DNA of 64,000 nucleotides, from NCBI GenBank assembly GCA_014138645.1, contig JACJIB010000002.1, positions 372,001 to 436,000 on the forward strand. The letters run 5' to 3'. The notes below the pieces were generated by a model. The model worked only from the letters and a program-made list of their open reading frames with translations. It had not been told where the DNA came from and searched no databases. Shown here one piece after another: positions 1-9,369 of the stretch (the first letter of the stretch is position 1; each line of letters opens with the position of its first letter). The position numbers and the translations under genes were made by a program. The DNA is from Methylorubrum thiocyanatum. Lineage in GTDB: Bacteria; Pseudomonadota; Alphaproteobacteria; Rhizobiales; Beijerinckiaceae.

Positions 1-1223
1 GAGGTCACGATGGCGATGGAGGCGGCGATCCTGTCCTCGAAGCCGCGCACAAGCTGATCGACCCGGTCGGCCCGGCGCTGGCGGGCGGAGGCCTGCGCCG
101 CCTGCTCCGCTTCGAGCGCGATCCGCGCCACCGCGTTCTGCCGGAAGACTTCCACGGCCTCGGCCATCCGACCCATCTCGTCGGTCGCGTCCTGCGACGG
201 CACATGGATCGCCGTCTCGCCGTCCGCGAGGCGGGTCATGGCGGCGGTCATTCCCGAGATCGGGCGGATCAGGCTGCGGGCGATCAGGACGGCCAGGGCG
301 GCGCCCAGTGCCAGGATCAGGCCGAGCAGTGCGATCTGGACGGATTTCGTCCGCGACATCAGGGCATTGCTCTGTGCCACGCCCTGTTCGAGCGCTGCTT
401 CGAGCTTGCCCCGCACATCGCGTCCGATGGCGTCGATCCGGTCCACTCTCGGCTTCAGTGTCTCATCGAAGAAGGTTTCGCTCTCGACGATGGCCTGAGA
501 GGCGGCGACGATGCTCTTGTTGAGTCGGATCAGGGCCTCGTCGACGGTTTTCGCCATCCTCTGATCGCCGACGCTGAGATCGAGTCGGTTGAGCTTAGTA
601 AGCGCCGCCTCGGCGTTGTTGAAGGCGTTGGCCGAGAGCGCGCGCCCGTTCGGATCCTTGGTGGCGAGGAAGCGCCAGTTCATGACCCGGAACAGGAGGA
701 GCGCGCGTTCGACCTCCACGGCCTGCGCGATGACGGCATCCTGGCCCGTGGCCCGCAACTGCGCGACCAGCAGACCCGAGGCCTTGGTGAGGTCGTCACC
801 GTTGGCGTAGACGCCGGCGCGGTTCTCGCGGATCTGATTTCCGAGTTCGGTCAGCTTCGGCAGCGTCTTGCCGAGATCGATCGACTGGTCGCGCAGCCGC
901 TCGTAGGCCGCACGCCGCTCCGCGCTCGGCGTGTTGGCGATGAGGGTCTCGGAGCCCTGCCGGATTGCGTCGAGCGACGATGCCATTCCGGTGGTATATC
1001 CGGGCTCCTGCGTCAACCGATACTCGGCCGCTTGGCCGACCAGCCGGTCGGTCAGGCCATTGATCGTGTAGAGCGTCCGGGCCGCGGATTCGAATTGCGA
1101 ACGCGCCTGAAACATTTCATCGAGATGACTGATCTGCGTGTACGAGAATACTCCCATTCCGCAGGATAATGCGACAAGCGCAGAAAATCCGCCGTAGAGA
1201 CGCGTACGAATACCGGTCTTCAT
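1..1223 (-). CDS. Methyl-accepting chemotaxis protein, N-terminal part (cut by window edge)
   Basis: The reverse strand is open from an ATG at 1223 to the left edge (about 407 residues), so the signalling domain is missing. A transmembrane helix lies near residues 9-28, followed by a mostly helical periplasmic sensor region of about 260 residues. A second hydrophobic helix (about 295-318) runs into a HAMP-type linker with the segment SLIRPISGMTAAMTRLADGE. This order is the standard chemoreceptor layout: ligand sensing outside, HAMP relay inside, then a CheA/CheW-binding domain beyond the edge. A histidine kinase or diguanylate cyclase could share this N-terminal half, but a long helix after the HAMP favours a chemoreceptor. 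The ligand cannot be inferred. Confidence 0.8.
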   Translation of the reverse strand, partial: MKTGIRTRLYGGFSALVALSCGMGVFSYTQISHLDEMFQARSQFESAARTLYTINGLTDRLVGQAAEYRLTQEPGYTTGMASSLDAIRQGSETLIANTPSAERRAAYERLRDQSIDLGKTLPKLTELGNQIRENRAGVYANGDDLTKASGLLVAQLRATGQDAVIAQAVEVERALLLFRVMNWRFLATKDPNGRALSANAFNNAEAALTKLNRLDLSVGDQRMAKTVDEALIRLNKSIVAASQAIVESETFFDETLKPRVDRIDAIGRDVRGKLEAALEQGVAQSNALMSRTKSVQIALLGLILALGAALAVLIARSLIRPISGMTAAMTRLADGETAIHVPSQDATDEMGRMAEAVEVFRQNAVARIALEAEQAAQASARQRRADRVDQLVRGFEDRIAASIAIVT

Positions 1224-1608
1224 GCTGCTGCCGTCACTGGAATAATTGCTGAACCGGTTCTCTCAGCTATCTCTTTCTGTGCTCTTAACATACGCTATTG
1301 GCAGATTAAAAATGATGCAATCGTGCAGGATTTGTACAAAGTCCCACTTGAGGATGCAGGTGCAACTTCGCGGCGTGGCATCGTCGCGGCCTTGCCGGAT
1401 GCGATCGGGGGATGCCGGCGTGCGGCCGACTTGCGGCTGAGAAGGGTCCACCAGGGGCAGCCCGCCCTTTCGTCGCGCGGGCGGAGGCTCACTGGGGTCT
1501 GACCAAACGAAAAGACGCCCGCTCGGGTCTGAGCGGGCGCTGAGTCGAGGGAATCCGTAGGAAGGGCAGCGGGGCCCGAGGACGGTCCCGCCGGATTTCG
1601 CGAGGGGA
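1224..1608. other. Intergenic region between chemoreceptor and protease genes
   Basis: The first 100 bases are AT-richer than the surroundings and presumably hold the chemoreceptor promoter. The distal part holds the protease terminator (separate entry). No convincing gene is visible on either strand; the short reading frames here lack coding character. Confidence 0.5.
1503..1540 (-). terminator. Rho-independent terminator of the protease gene
   Basis: A perfect 9-bp stem (CGCCCGCTC at 1516-1524 pairing with GAGCGGGCG at 1531-1539) has a 6-nt loop. On the reverse strand it is followed by TCTTTTCGTTT. It lies about 70 bp downstream of the protease stop codon. Confidence 0.85.
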
Positions 1609-3126
1609 TCAGCCCTCCTTCTTGCCGAGCGCGACGGCGACGAAGCGGGTCTGCCCCTTGGAACTCTTCACGCGCATCAGCACAGCCTTGCGGCCATTCG
1701 ACTCCGCGGCGCGGATCTGCGCCTGGACATCGGAGGGCTTCGCGACGCTGGTTCCTGCAACGTCCAGGATCACGTCACCCTGCGCGATGCCCTTGGCCGC
1801 GGCCGGGCCGTCGGGATCGACATCCATCACTGCCACGCCCTCGTCGCCGAGGCCGACGTCGTTCGCCGGTGCAAGGCTCAGGCCAAGGCGCGGTTGACCG
1901 CCCGAGGCGCCGTCGCCGAGGCTGGCCACCTTGCCGTCCGTCGGCAGGGTGCCGAGCTCGACCGTCGCGATGTCGCTCTTGCCACCGCGCAGATAGGCGA
2001 GCTTCACCTCGGTGCCGGGCTTGAGGCCGGCGATGCGGCGCGAGAGGTCGCGGGCATCGTTGACCGGCGCACCGTTGACCGACTCGATCACGTCGCCTGA
2101 CTTCAACCCGGCCTTGGCGGCCGGTGTCCCGTTCTCGGCGTGATCGACGAGGGCTCCCTTGGCCTTGTCGAGGCCGAGCCCGTCGGCGATGTCCTTCGTC
2201 ACCGGCTGCACCTGCACGCCGAGATAGCCGCGCACCACCTTGCCGTCGGTGCGGAGCTGATCGACCACCGTCTGCACCGTCTCGGCGGGGATCGCGAAGG
2301 CGAGGCCGACCGAGCCGCCGGACGGGGAGGCGATCGCCGTGTTCACGCCCACGACCTCGCCGTTGACGTTGAAGGTCGGCCCACCGGAATTGCCCTTGTT
2401 GATCGGTGCATCGATCTGCAGGAAGTCGTCGTAGGGGCCGGCACCGATGTCACGGCCGCGGGCCGAGACGATGCCCGCCGTCACCGTGCCGCCGAGGCCG
2501 AACGGGTTGCCGATGGCGACGACCCAGTCGCCGACCCGCGGGGCACCCTTCCCGAACTGAACGTAGGGGTAGCTGCCGCTGTCCTTGATCTTCAGGAGCG
2601 CGATGTCGGTCTTCGGGTCCTTGCCGATGACCTTGGCGTCGAGGGTCCGGCCGTCGTCGAGGGTGACCTGCACGGTCTTGGCATGATCGACGACGTGGTT
2701 GTTGGTCACCACGTAGCCGTCCGCCGAGATGATGAACCCGGAGCCGACCGCGCCGCGCTCGCCGCGCTGCTGGGGCATGCCGCGTCCGCCCGGTCCACCT
2801 TGTCCGTTACCTTGGCCGAAGCGCTTGAAGAACTCGCGCAGCTGCGGCGGCACCTGCTGGAGGTTCGGGTTGCCGGAGCTGTCGTCATCGTCGTCGGCGC
2901 TGTTGTCGAGCTTGACCTTCACGGCGACGACGCCCGGCTTCACCTTGTCGACGACGTTGGCAAACGAGCCCGGCGGATGCTCGGGGGCCTCGATCGGGGT
3001 CTTGGGCAGGGCCTGAGCGTAGGCCGGCATCGCGGATTCGGTGAGGCCGAACCCGGCTGCACCGCCCGCAACGAGGGCGGCCGCGGCAACGGAAGCGAAG
3101 GCGCGGCGGCGGACAGTCATGGTCAT
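1609..3126 (-). CDS. degP: Periplasmic Do/DegP-like serine protease with two PDZ domains
   Basis: This 505-residue protein has a signal peptide (basic start, hydrophobic stretch about 11-28, cleavage near AYA-QA). A trypsin-like domain follows with a complete catalytic triad: His144 in TNNHVVDH, Asp174 in DPKTDIALL and Ser247 in GNSGGP. Two PDZ domains lie at about 290-390 and 410-500. Family members degrade or refold misfolded envelope proteins in the periplasm. A low-complexity Asp/Ser and Gly/Gln segment at about 76-125 resembles the LA loop of DegP. The gene stands alone on the reverse strand with its own terminator. It may be annotated DegP, MucD or DegQ; the family is certain, the paralogue is not. 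Confidence 0.95.
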   Translation of the reverse strand: MTMTVRRRAFASVAAAALVAGGAAGFGLTESAMPAYAQALPKTPIEAPEHPPGSFANVVDKVKPGVVAVKVKLDNSADDDDDSSGNPNLQQVPPQLREFFKRFGQGNGQGGPGGRGMPQQRGERGAVGSGFIISADGYVVTNNHVVDHAKTVQVTLDDGRTLDAKVIGKDPKTDIALLKIKDSGSYPYVQFGKGAPRVGDWVVAIGNPFGLGGTVTAGIVSARGRDIGAGPYDDFLQIDAPINKGNSGGPTFNVNGEVVGVNTAIASPSGGSVGLAFAIPAETVQTVVDQLRTDGKVVRGYLGVQVQPVTKDIADGLGLDKAKGALVDHAENGTPAAKAGLKSGDVIESVNGAPVNDARDLSRRIAGLKPGTEVKLAYLRGGKSDIATVELGTLPTDGKVASLGDGASGGQPRLGLSLAPANDVGLGDEGVAVMDVDPDGPAAAKGIAQGDVILDVAGTSVAKPSDVQAQIRAAESNGRKAVLMRVKSSKGQTRFVAVALGKKEG

Positions 3127-3241
3127 GGAGGTCTCCGAGGGAAAATCTTTTGGCCGGCCGCCCGTCTCGCTTCGCGTGTCGGGCGGTGATCCGTGAGACG
3201 AGTCCTAGAGACGCGCGCCTGACCGCCGGATGGCGCGAAGA

Positions 3242-3979
3242 TTACGGTTTGGACAGGTCCGGCTCCGCTTCGGGTCCCGCCTGGGCCGTCAAGCCTGCCC
3301 GCCAGCGCAGATCGGCCAGCAGCCCGGCCGGATGCGTGTCGAGCACCGGCGTCACCGGCACGCCGGCCGCGTTGAGCAGGCCCGCCGCCCAGTGATTGCA
3401 GACATGAGCGAAGGAGAAGCGGCCTTCGGCCGCGTAGAACAGGCTCGGGCCGTAGAGCCCCGGTCCGAGATCGGCGGGCTGACCGTCGATCAGGCGGAAG
3501 CTCGCCTCCAGCCGCGCCCGCAGCCGCGCGATGCCTTGCCGGGACAGCCGGATCGGCACGATGTCGGCCTGCGGAAAACTTGTTCGAGCGGGCTGCGCGA
3601 GGCCGACCACCTGGATCACGCCGTCGCTTCCGCCGGGGGTGAACAGGGCCGCGAGGGCGAGGCGCCAGTCGAAGGCGGCGAGCGTCGGCGTCGCCCGGTA
3701 GAAGCGCGCCTCGCCCCAGCCGAATTCCAGCGCGTCGTAGGCGCGGAAGCGGGTGGCGAGGTTGCGCAGGGCCGTGCCCGTCCCCTCCCCCGTCAGATCC
3801 TCCCGGCGCAGGACGAGGCCGGAATGCCAGCCGTGACTGACGAGGGCCACACCGACCGCATCGGCGTCGCGGGGCGGAAAGAGCGCAGGGTCGCCGGGGC
3901 GCGCCGTCCAGAAGGTGAGTGCGAGAAGCGCGGCGGCCAGCCCGGTAAGAGTCCAGCCGAGCCGCCGCAGCAACCTCAT
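3242..3979 (-). CDS. DUF2459 / TIGR02117 family protein with one N-terminal membrane anchor
   Basis: The product has 245 residues. A membrane helix lies at about 7-25 and the rest is predicted outside the cytoplasm. Family-type motifs are visible: SHGWHSGLVL, FGWGEARFYRATPTL and a Cys-containing CNHWAAGLLNAAG near the C-terminus. The biochemical function of this family is unknown; the conserved Cys and His may hint at a papain-like fold, which is inference. Its ATG overlaps the valS stop codon (ATGA at 3976-3979), so it is translationally coupled to valS. The start follows from that overlap; a much longer open frame upstream is antiparallel to valS and not used. Confidence 0.85.
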   Translation of the reverse strand: MRLLRRLGWTLTGLAAALLALTFWTARPGDPALFPPRDADAVGVALVSHGWHSGLVLRREDLTGEGTGTALRNLATRFRAYDALEFGWGEARFYRATPTLAAFDWRLALAALFTPGGSDGVIQVVGLAQPARTSFPQADIVPIRLSRQGIARLRARLEASFRLIDGQPADLGPGLYGPSLFYAAEGRFSFAHVCNHWAAGLLNAAGVPVTPVLDTHPAGLLADLRWRAGLTAQAGPEAEPDLSKP

Positions 3980-6696
3980 GCGTCGCTGAGCCGGGCCAGC
4001 GCCTCCTCGATCTTGGCCAGCCGCGCGGCTTCCGCGTCGCGGCGCTCGCGCTGCTCGTCCACCACCTCTTCCGGCGCGCGGGCGAGGAAGTCGGCATTGC
4101 CGAGCTTGCCCTCGATCTTGCCGATCTCGGCCCGCGCCTTGCCCGCCTCCTTCTTGAGGCGCGCGACCTCCGCCGCGAGATCGACGATGCCCTCCAGCGG
4201 CAGCGCGGCCACGCTGCCGCGCACGAGGAGCTGCACCGCGTTCTTCGGCGCGGTGTCGGCAAAGCCGATCTCCGAGAGCCGGGCGAGACGGGTCAGGGTC
4301 TCGCTCCAGAGCTCGACCCGGGCGCGCACCGACGCATCGGCGGCGACCAGCACCAGCGGCACCTGAGCGCCGGCCGGCACGTTGGTCTCGGAGCGGGCGG
4401 AGCGGATCTCGGAGATCAGATCGACCAGCCAGCCGATCTCGGCCTCGGCCTGGGCGTTCTGATAGGCCGACAGCTCCGGCCAGGATTCGAGCGCGAGCAG
4501 GCCGCGGGACGTCGGCAGCGCCTGCCCCTTGATCGCCCACAGCTCCTCCGTGAGGAAGGGCATGAACGGGTGCAGCAGCTTGGCGATCTGGTCGATCAGG
4601 AAGGCGACCGTCGCCTGCGTCTCGGCGCGCGCGGCCGGATCGACGCCCTCGCCCTGAAGCACCGGCTTGGCGAGTTCGAGGTACCAGTCGCAGAAGACGT
4701 TCCAGACGAAGCGGTAGGCGGCGGCGGCCGCATCGTTGAAGCGATAGACGGTGATGGCCTGCGCCACCTCGGCCACCGCCTTGGCGGCCTCGGTCAGCGC
4801 CCAGGCGTTGAGCGTCTCGCGCACGGCTTCGGGCCGGTAATCGGCCTTGAGTTCGCAGCCGTTCATCTCGGCGAACCGCGCCGCGTTCCAGAGCTTGGTC
4901 GCGAAGTTGCGGTAACCCTCGACCCGCTGCGGCCCGAGCTTGATGTCGCGGCCCGGCGCGGCGAGCGCGGCCAGCGTGAAGCGCAGGGCATCCGCGCCGA
5001 AGCGGTCGATCAGATCCACCGGATCGACCACGTTGCCCTTCGACTTCGACATCTTCGCACCCTTCTCGTCGCGGACGAGGGTGTGCAGGTAGACCGTGTC
5101 GAAGGGGGCCTGATCGGTGAGGTGCAGGCCCATCATCATCATCCGAGCGACCCAGAAGAAGATGATGTCCTTGCCCGTCACGAGCGTGTTGGTGGGGTAG
5201 AAGCGGGCCAGCTCCGGCGTCTTGTCCGGCCAGCCCAGCGTCGAGAACGGCCAGAGCGCGGAGGAGAACCACGTGTCGAGGACGTCGGGGTCGCGGGTCA
5301 GGGCGACGTCGGCGCCGTGCTTGGCCTTCGCCTGGGCAAGGGCCTCCGCCTCGCTCTCGGCGACGAAGATGCCGCCCTCGCCATCGTACCAGACCGGGAT
5401 CTGGTGGCCCCACCAGAGCTGGCGCGAGACGCACCACGGCTCGATGTTCTCCAGCCACTGGAAGAAGATTTTTTCGTAGTTCTCGGGCACGAACTTGGTC
5501 TTGCCGTCGCGCACCGCCTGGAGCGCACGCTCGGCCAGCGGCTTCACGTTCACGTACCACTGGTCGGTGAGATAGGGCTCGATCACCACGCCCGAGCGGT
5601 CGCCATGCGGCACCGCATGGGTGTTGGGCTCGACCAAGCGCAGCCTGCCGCGCTCCTCCATCAGGGCGACGACCGCCTTGCGCGCCTCGAACCGGTCGAG
5701 GCCATCGAGCGCCAGCGCCGCCGCCTCCGGCGCGGCGCCCTCCAGAAAGTCGGCATTGCCGGCGATCTGGATCCGCGCTTCCGGATCGAGCACGTTGATC
5801 GGCCGGCAGCCGTTGCGGCGCCCGACCTCGAAGTCGTTGAAGTCGTGGGCCGGGGTGATCTTGACGGCGCCGGTGCCCTTCTCCGGATCGGAATAGGCAT
5901 CGGCGACGATCGGGATCAGCCGGTTGACCAGCGGCAGCCGCACGCGCTGGCCGACGAGGTCGCGGTAGCGCTCGTCGTCCGGATGGACCGCGACCGCCGT
6001 GTCGCCGAGCATCGTCTCGGGGCGTGTGGTCGCCACCGTGATGACCGCGCCCGTCTCGGCGCCGGCCTCGTCCACGACCGGATAGTCGAAGTGCCAGAGA
6101 TTCCCCTTCACCTCGATCTGCTGGACTTCGAGATCCGAGATCGCGGTCTGGAACTTCGGATCCCAGTTCACGAGGCGCTTGTCGCGGTAGATCAGTCCCT
6201 GCGCGTGCAGATCGACGAAGGTCTTGAGCACGGCGCGGCTCAGGCCCTCGTCCATGGTGAAGCGCTCCCGCGACCAGTCGCAGGAGGCGCCGAGCCGCTT
6301 GAGCTGGCCGATGATCGTGCCGCCGGATTCCTCCTTCCAGGCCCAGACCCGGCGCAGGAACTCCTCGCGGCCCAGTTCACGACGGCCGGGCTGCTGCGTC
6401 TCCATGAGCCGGCGCTCGACCACCATCTGCGTGGCGATGCCGGCATGATCCGTGCCCGGCTGCCACAGCACGTCGCGGCCGCGCATCCGCTCGAAGCGGA
6501 CGAGGATGTCCTGGATCGTGTTGTTGAGCGCGTGGCCCATATGCAGCGAGCCCGTCACGTTCGGCGGCGGGATCACGATGCTGAACGGCTCGGCGCCGGC
6601 GCGCTCGGGACGGCCGGCGCGGAAGGCCTCGCCCTCTTCCCAGGCCGCGGAGACGCGCGCCTCGACGGCGGCGGGGTTGAAGGTCTTGTCCATCAT
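3976..6696 (-). CDS. valS: Valyl-tRNA synthetase
   Basis: This class I synthetase (906 residues) charges tRNA-Val in the cytoplasm. The HIGH-type motif is in PPNVTGSLHMGHALNN, the KMSKS motif in GAKMSKSKGN, and the large editing (CP1) domain lies between them. The last 65 residues are charged and heptad-like, matching the C-terminal coiled coil that holds tRNA in ValRS. I chose the first of two adjacent ATGs at 6696, where homology begins (MMDKTFNP); the frame stays open 26 codons further. popZ lies directly upstream, an arrangement also known from Caulobacter, and the DUF2459 gene is coupled downstream. Confidence 0.97.
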   Translation of the reverse strand: MMDKTFNPAAVEARVSAAWEEGEAFRAGRPERAGAEPFSIVIPPPNVTGSLHMGHALNNTIQDILVRFERMRGRDVLWQPGTDHAGIATQMVVERRLMETQQPGRRELGREEFLRRVWAWKEESGGTIIGQLKRLGASCDWSRERFTMDEGLSRAVLKTFVDLHAQGLIYRDKRLVNWDPKFQTAISDLEVQQIEVKGNLWHFDYPVVDEAGAETGAVITVATTRPETMLGDTAVAVHPDDERYRDLVGQRVRLPLVNRLIPIVADAYSDPEKGTGAVKITPAHDFNDFEVGRRNGCRPINVLDPEARIQIAGNADFLEGAAPEAAALALDGLDRFEARKAVVALMEERGRLRLVEPNTHAVPHGDRSGVVIEPYLTDQWYVNVKPLAERALQAVRDGKTKFVPENYEKIFFQWLENIEPWCVSRQLWWGHQIPVWYDGEGGIFVAESEAEALAQAKAKHGADVALTRDPDVLDTWFSSALWPFSTLGWPDKTPELARFYPTNTLVTGKDIIFFWVARMMMMGLHLTDQAPFDTVYLHTLVRDEKGAKMSKSKGNVVDPVDLIDRFGADALRFTLAALAAPGRDIKLGPQRVEGYRNFATKLWNAARFAEMNGCELKADYRPEAVRETLNAWALTEAAKAVAEVAQAITVYRFNDAAAAAYRFVWNVFCDWYLELAKPVLQGEGVDPAARAETQATVAFLIDQIAKLLHPFMPFLTEELWAIKGQALPTSRGLLALESWPELSAYQNAQAEAEIGWLVDLISEIRSARSETNVPAGAQVPLVLVAADASVRARVELWSETLTRLARLSEIGFADTAPKNAVQLLVRGSVAALPLEGIVDLAAEVARLKKEAGKARAEIGKIEGKLGNADFLARAPEEVVDEQRERRDAEAARLAKIEEALARLSDA

Positions 6697-6844
6697 GGGC
6701 AGGGCGGGCTTTTCGAAGCGGCTAGGTCGAGAACAGTCGCCGCCGCTATCGGCCCGCCGCGGTGCTGCCGTCAACCGTCGGCCCGCTCCGGGCGAGGCCG
6801 ATCACCCTGCAAACCGACACCCTTTGCGACGGGGCTCGGCGCGA

Positions 6845-7444
6845 TCAGCGCCCGCGGGTGACCCGCTCGATCTCGCTGCGCACCAGGCGCTCGACCATGT
6901 GCGGGAGGTTGTCGTCGAGCCAGCTCTTCAGCATCGGCCGCAGCATCTCCTTGACGAGATCCTCCAGCGTGCGCGCGTTCTGCGACAGCACCGTATGGGC
7001 GAGAAGCTGGAAGTTCTGACCGACGCTGTCGACGGTGGTCGACGAGACGAGCCGTTCCGTCACCTCCTCCTCGACCGCTGCGCGGACCCGCTGGGTCACC
7101 TTCGGAGCCGGTTCCGGCTCCGGCTCCGGCTCGAAGTCGAAGGGGTCCGGCTTCGGTGCCGGCGGAGGCTCGAAGTCCGGCTCGGGCTCCGGCTCGAATT
7201 CCGGCATGCGGAAATCGATCTCCGGAAGGTCGAAGGCCACCGGCTCGGGCTTGCGCACCGGCTCGGCGACCTCGGCGAGATCGAGCACGTCGTCGTCCGC
7301 AGGCGGCGGCGCGGGGGGCGCAGGCGGCGCCTCGGCGGGCTTCGGGGCTTGGTCGTCGGCGATGATGCGGCGGATCGAGGCGAGGATCTCCTCCATGGAG
7401 GGTTCCTGCGTCTTGTCCTGAACCTTAGGGCTCGCTGCGCTCAT
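6845..7444 (-). CDS. popZ: PopZ-like polar organizing protein (DUF2497)
   Basis: The 199-residue product has the three-part architecture of PopZ. A short N-terminal helix (EPSMEEILASIRRIIADD) binds client proteins in Caulobacter. The middle, about 38-115, is a disordered Pro/Glu/Asp-rich linker with EPEPEP repeats. The C-terminal helices, about 125-195 and ending in WLDDNLPHMVERLVRSEI, drive oligomerisation. PopZ forms a pole-localised matrix that anchors the chromosome origin and cell-cycle signalling proteins. Its position just upstream of valS matches Caulobacter. The linker is strongly acidic, as required for a condensate-like hub. Confidence 0.88.
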   Translation of the reverse strand: MSAASPKVQDKTQEPSMEEILASIRRIIADDQAPKPAEAPPAPPAPPPADDDVLDLAEVAEPVRKPEPVAFDLPEIDFRMPEFEPEPEPDFEPPPAPKPDPFDFEPEPEPEPAPKVTQRVRAAVEEEVTERLVSSTTVDSVGQNFQLLAHTVLSQNARTLEDLVKEMLRPMLKSWLDDNLPHMVERLVRSEIERVTRGR

Positions 7445-7569
7445 CGGGACGATACTCGGTGACGATTGACAAGACGATGATTAGGTTAACGAACTATTTC
7501 ATCGCCGCACCGGGCATCAACCATGGTCCGCCGCCGGCCAACAGGAAAACGTCGTCCGGGGCCGAGGCG

Positions 7570-8967
7570 TCAGCGCCCGTCAGGCGTGCGCACGCCGAAC
7601 CAGAGATCGCGCACCTGATCGAGGTGCTCGCGGGCTGAGTAGGGCGTCACCGGCAGGCTGGTAAAGCGGACCGTGAGCCGGCCGACCGCCTGGACCACGT
7701 CGTAGGAATTCACCACCCGGTCGCGCTGGGCGCGGATCAGGGCGACGCGGGCGGAGAGCAGTTCCTGCTGCGCGTTCAGCACGTCGAGGGTGGTGCGCTG
7801 GCCGACGCGCGCCTCCTCGCGCACGCCGTTGAGCGCCACCTCGTTGGCCTGGACCTGCGCCTGCGAGGCGATCACCTGCGCCTTCGAGGCTTCGAGGTTG
7901 CCCCAGGTCCGCACGATCGAGGCGCGGATCGTGTCGCGATCCTGGTCGGCCACAAGGCGGGCGCGCCCGACATTCTCCTTGGCCTGCCGGATCGCGGCAT
8001 ACTCGCCGCCGCCCTGGTAGAGCGGGATGTTGACCCGGCCGACGATCGAGGCGGTGACGCCGTTGTCGCCGGGGAACTGCTGATCGTAGCGCTGCTGCAC
8101 CGCGCCGGTGACCTGCGCCTGGGGATAGAGCGCGCCCTCGGCGATCTTCACCTGCAGCTCCGCCACGTCGACGGCGTGCAGCGAGGACAGGATCTGCGGA
8201 TGCTCCTTCAGGCCGATCAGGATCGCCTGATCGAGCGAGGTCGGCACGTAGCGGTCGAGCGGGCGGCCCGGGGCGAGCTGGCGCGGCTCGACGCCGACGA
8301 TCTGGCGGAAGATGCCGATCGAGGCACGCAGCGCGGCTTCCGCCGCGCTGACCTGCGAGCGGGCACCGGCGAGGCGCGCTTCCGCCTGCGCCACGTCCGT
8401 GCGGGTCACCTCGCCGACGTTGAAGCGGTCGCGGGTCTGGCGGAGCTGCTCTTCAAGCACCTCGACGTTGTTGCGCTGCAGTTCGAGCGTCGCGGTGTCG
8501 CTCAGAACGTTCATGTAGGCCTGGGCCGCGTTGAACAGGGTGTTCATCTCGGTGAGGCGCAGGCCCTCGCGCGTACCGAGCACGGTCGATTCGGCCGAGC
8601 GGACGCGGTTGTCCGTCTGAAAGCCGTCGAAGACATTCTGGTTGATGGTGAGGCCCGCGCCGCTCGGCACCGTCAGCCCCCGCCGACCGGACAATTGCGA
8701 GCCGGCGATCGAGCCCTGGAACTGCTGGACGCCGATATCGGCGGAGAGCGCGGCGTTGGGGCGGTAGCCGGCCTGGAAGCGGTTCACGTCCTCGTCCGTC
8801 GCGCGCAGGTTCGCCCGCGCCGCGTTCAGCGCCGGGTTCGCCTGATAGGCGCGGGACAACGCGCTCTCGAGGGTCTCGGCGGCGGCCGGACTTGCGACAG
8901 CCAGCGCCGTTGCGACGGCACCAGCCAGCCGAAGCGCAGACCGCGCCGCAGGGTTCCGTTCTTTCAC
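7570..8967 (-). CDS. tolC: TolC-family outer-membrane efflux/secretion channel
   Basis: The product has about 465 residues with the internal duplication of outer-membrane factors. Two similar halves each show long helices with Ala/Gln/Leu heptads (LEEQLRQTRDRFNVGEVTRT and NGVREEARVGQRTTLDVLNA). TolC proteins trimerise into an outer-membrane barrel and periplasmic tunnel that works with efflux pumps or type I secretion; no partner gene is adjacent. I chose the GTG at 8967: it follows AAGGG at 9-nt spacing and places a normal signal peptide (Ala-rich, cleavage SPAAA-ET) at the start. In-frame ATGs at 9036 and 9060 would add a non-signal N-terminal tail and cannot be excluded. Confidence 0.92.
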   Translation of the reverse strand: MKERNPAARSALRLAGAVATALAVASPAAAETLESALSRAYQANPALNAARANLRATDEDVNRFQAGYRPNAALSADIGVQQFQGSIAGSQLSGRRGLTVPSGAGLTINQNVFDGFQTDNRVRSAESTVLGTREGLRLTEMNTLFNAAQAYMNVLSDTATLELQRNNVEVLEEQLRQTRDRFNVGEVTRTDVAQAEARLAGARSQVSAAEAALRASIGIFRQIVGVEPRQLAPGRPLDRYVPTSLDQAILIGLKEHPQILSSLHAVDVAELQVKIAEGALYPQAQVTGAVQQRYDQQFPGDNGVTASIVGRVNIPLYQGGGEYAAIRQAKENVGRARLVADQDRDTIRASIVRTWGNLEASKAQVIASQAQVQANEVALNGVREEARVGQRTTLDVLNAQQELLSARVALIRAQRDRVVNSYDVVQAVGRLTVRFTSLPVTPYSAREHLDQVRDLWFGVRTPDGR

Positions 8968-9369
8968 GTCGATCAGCCCTTGCGGTTTCTCGATTTGCCG
9001 TCCCGCCGCACCGCCGTGTCCGCTCCGGTTCGTCATCCCTGCACCTGTCCCGTTGGACATCTGCCGGACGATCCGTTCCGTGAGGGGCGCGACAGGGGTG
9101 CCGCATGCACGCCCGTGCGATGGAATAGCCAGCCCGCCTCGTGCCGGAGAGTAGCCGAGCTTGAGCGGATGGCGACAGACTTTCCCGCACCGCGTCGTCG
9201 GATTGCCGCCGGGTGCCTCAAAAAAGCGACACCCCTGCGGACTTAATCCGTCTTCGACGCGCACGCGTCGCCGCGCCCGCTGCGGCTCGGGTGCGGCCGT
9301 GTGGAGACGGCGGGTTGCTCAGGGCCGGCGGCCGTATCGGACCGGGTGTCGGGCTCGGCCCGGCCGGCC
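8968..9369. other. Region between the outer-membrane factor and the methyltransferase genes
   Basis: About 400 bases. It presumably carries the promoter of the outer-membrane factor gene. I see no clear terminator or RNA gene. Open frames crossing it lack coding character. Confidence 0.4.

Noticed and set aside
4570..6861. A 763-codon plus-strand open frame
   Set aside because: It is exactly antisense to valS; the translation is His/Arg/Val-rich shadow sequence with no family pattern.
7030..7300. A coding repeat or serine-rich plus-strand protein in the popZ region
   Set aside because: The GGCTCC repeats encode the Glu-Pro linker of PopZ on the minus strand; the plus-strand reading is a shadow.
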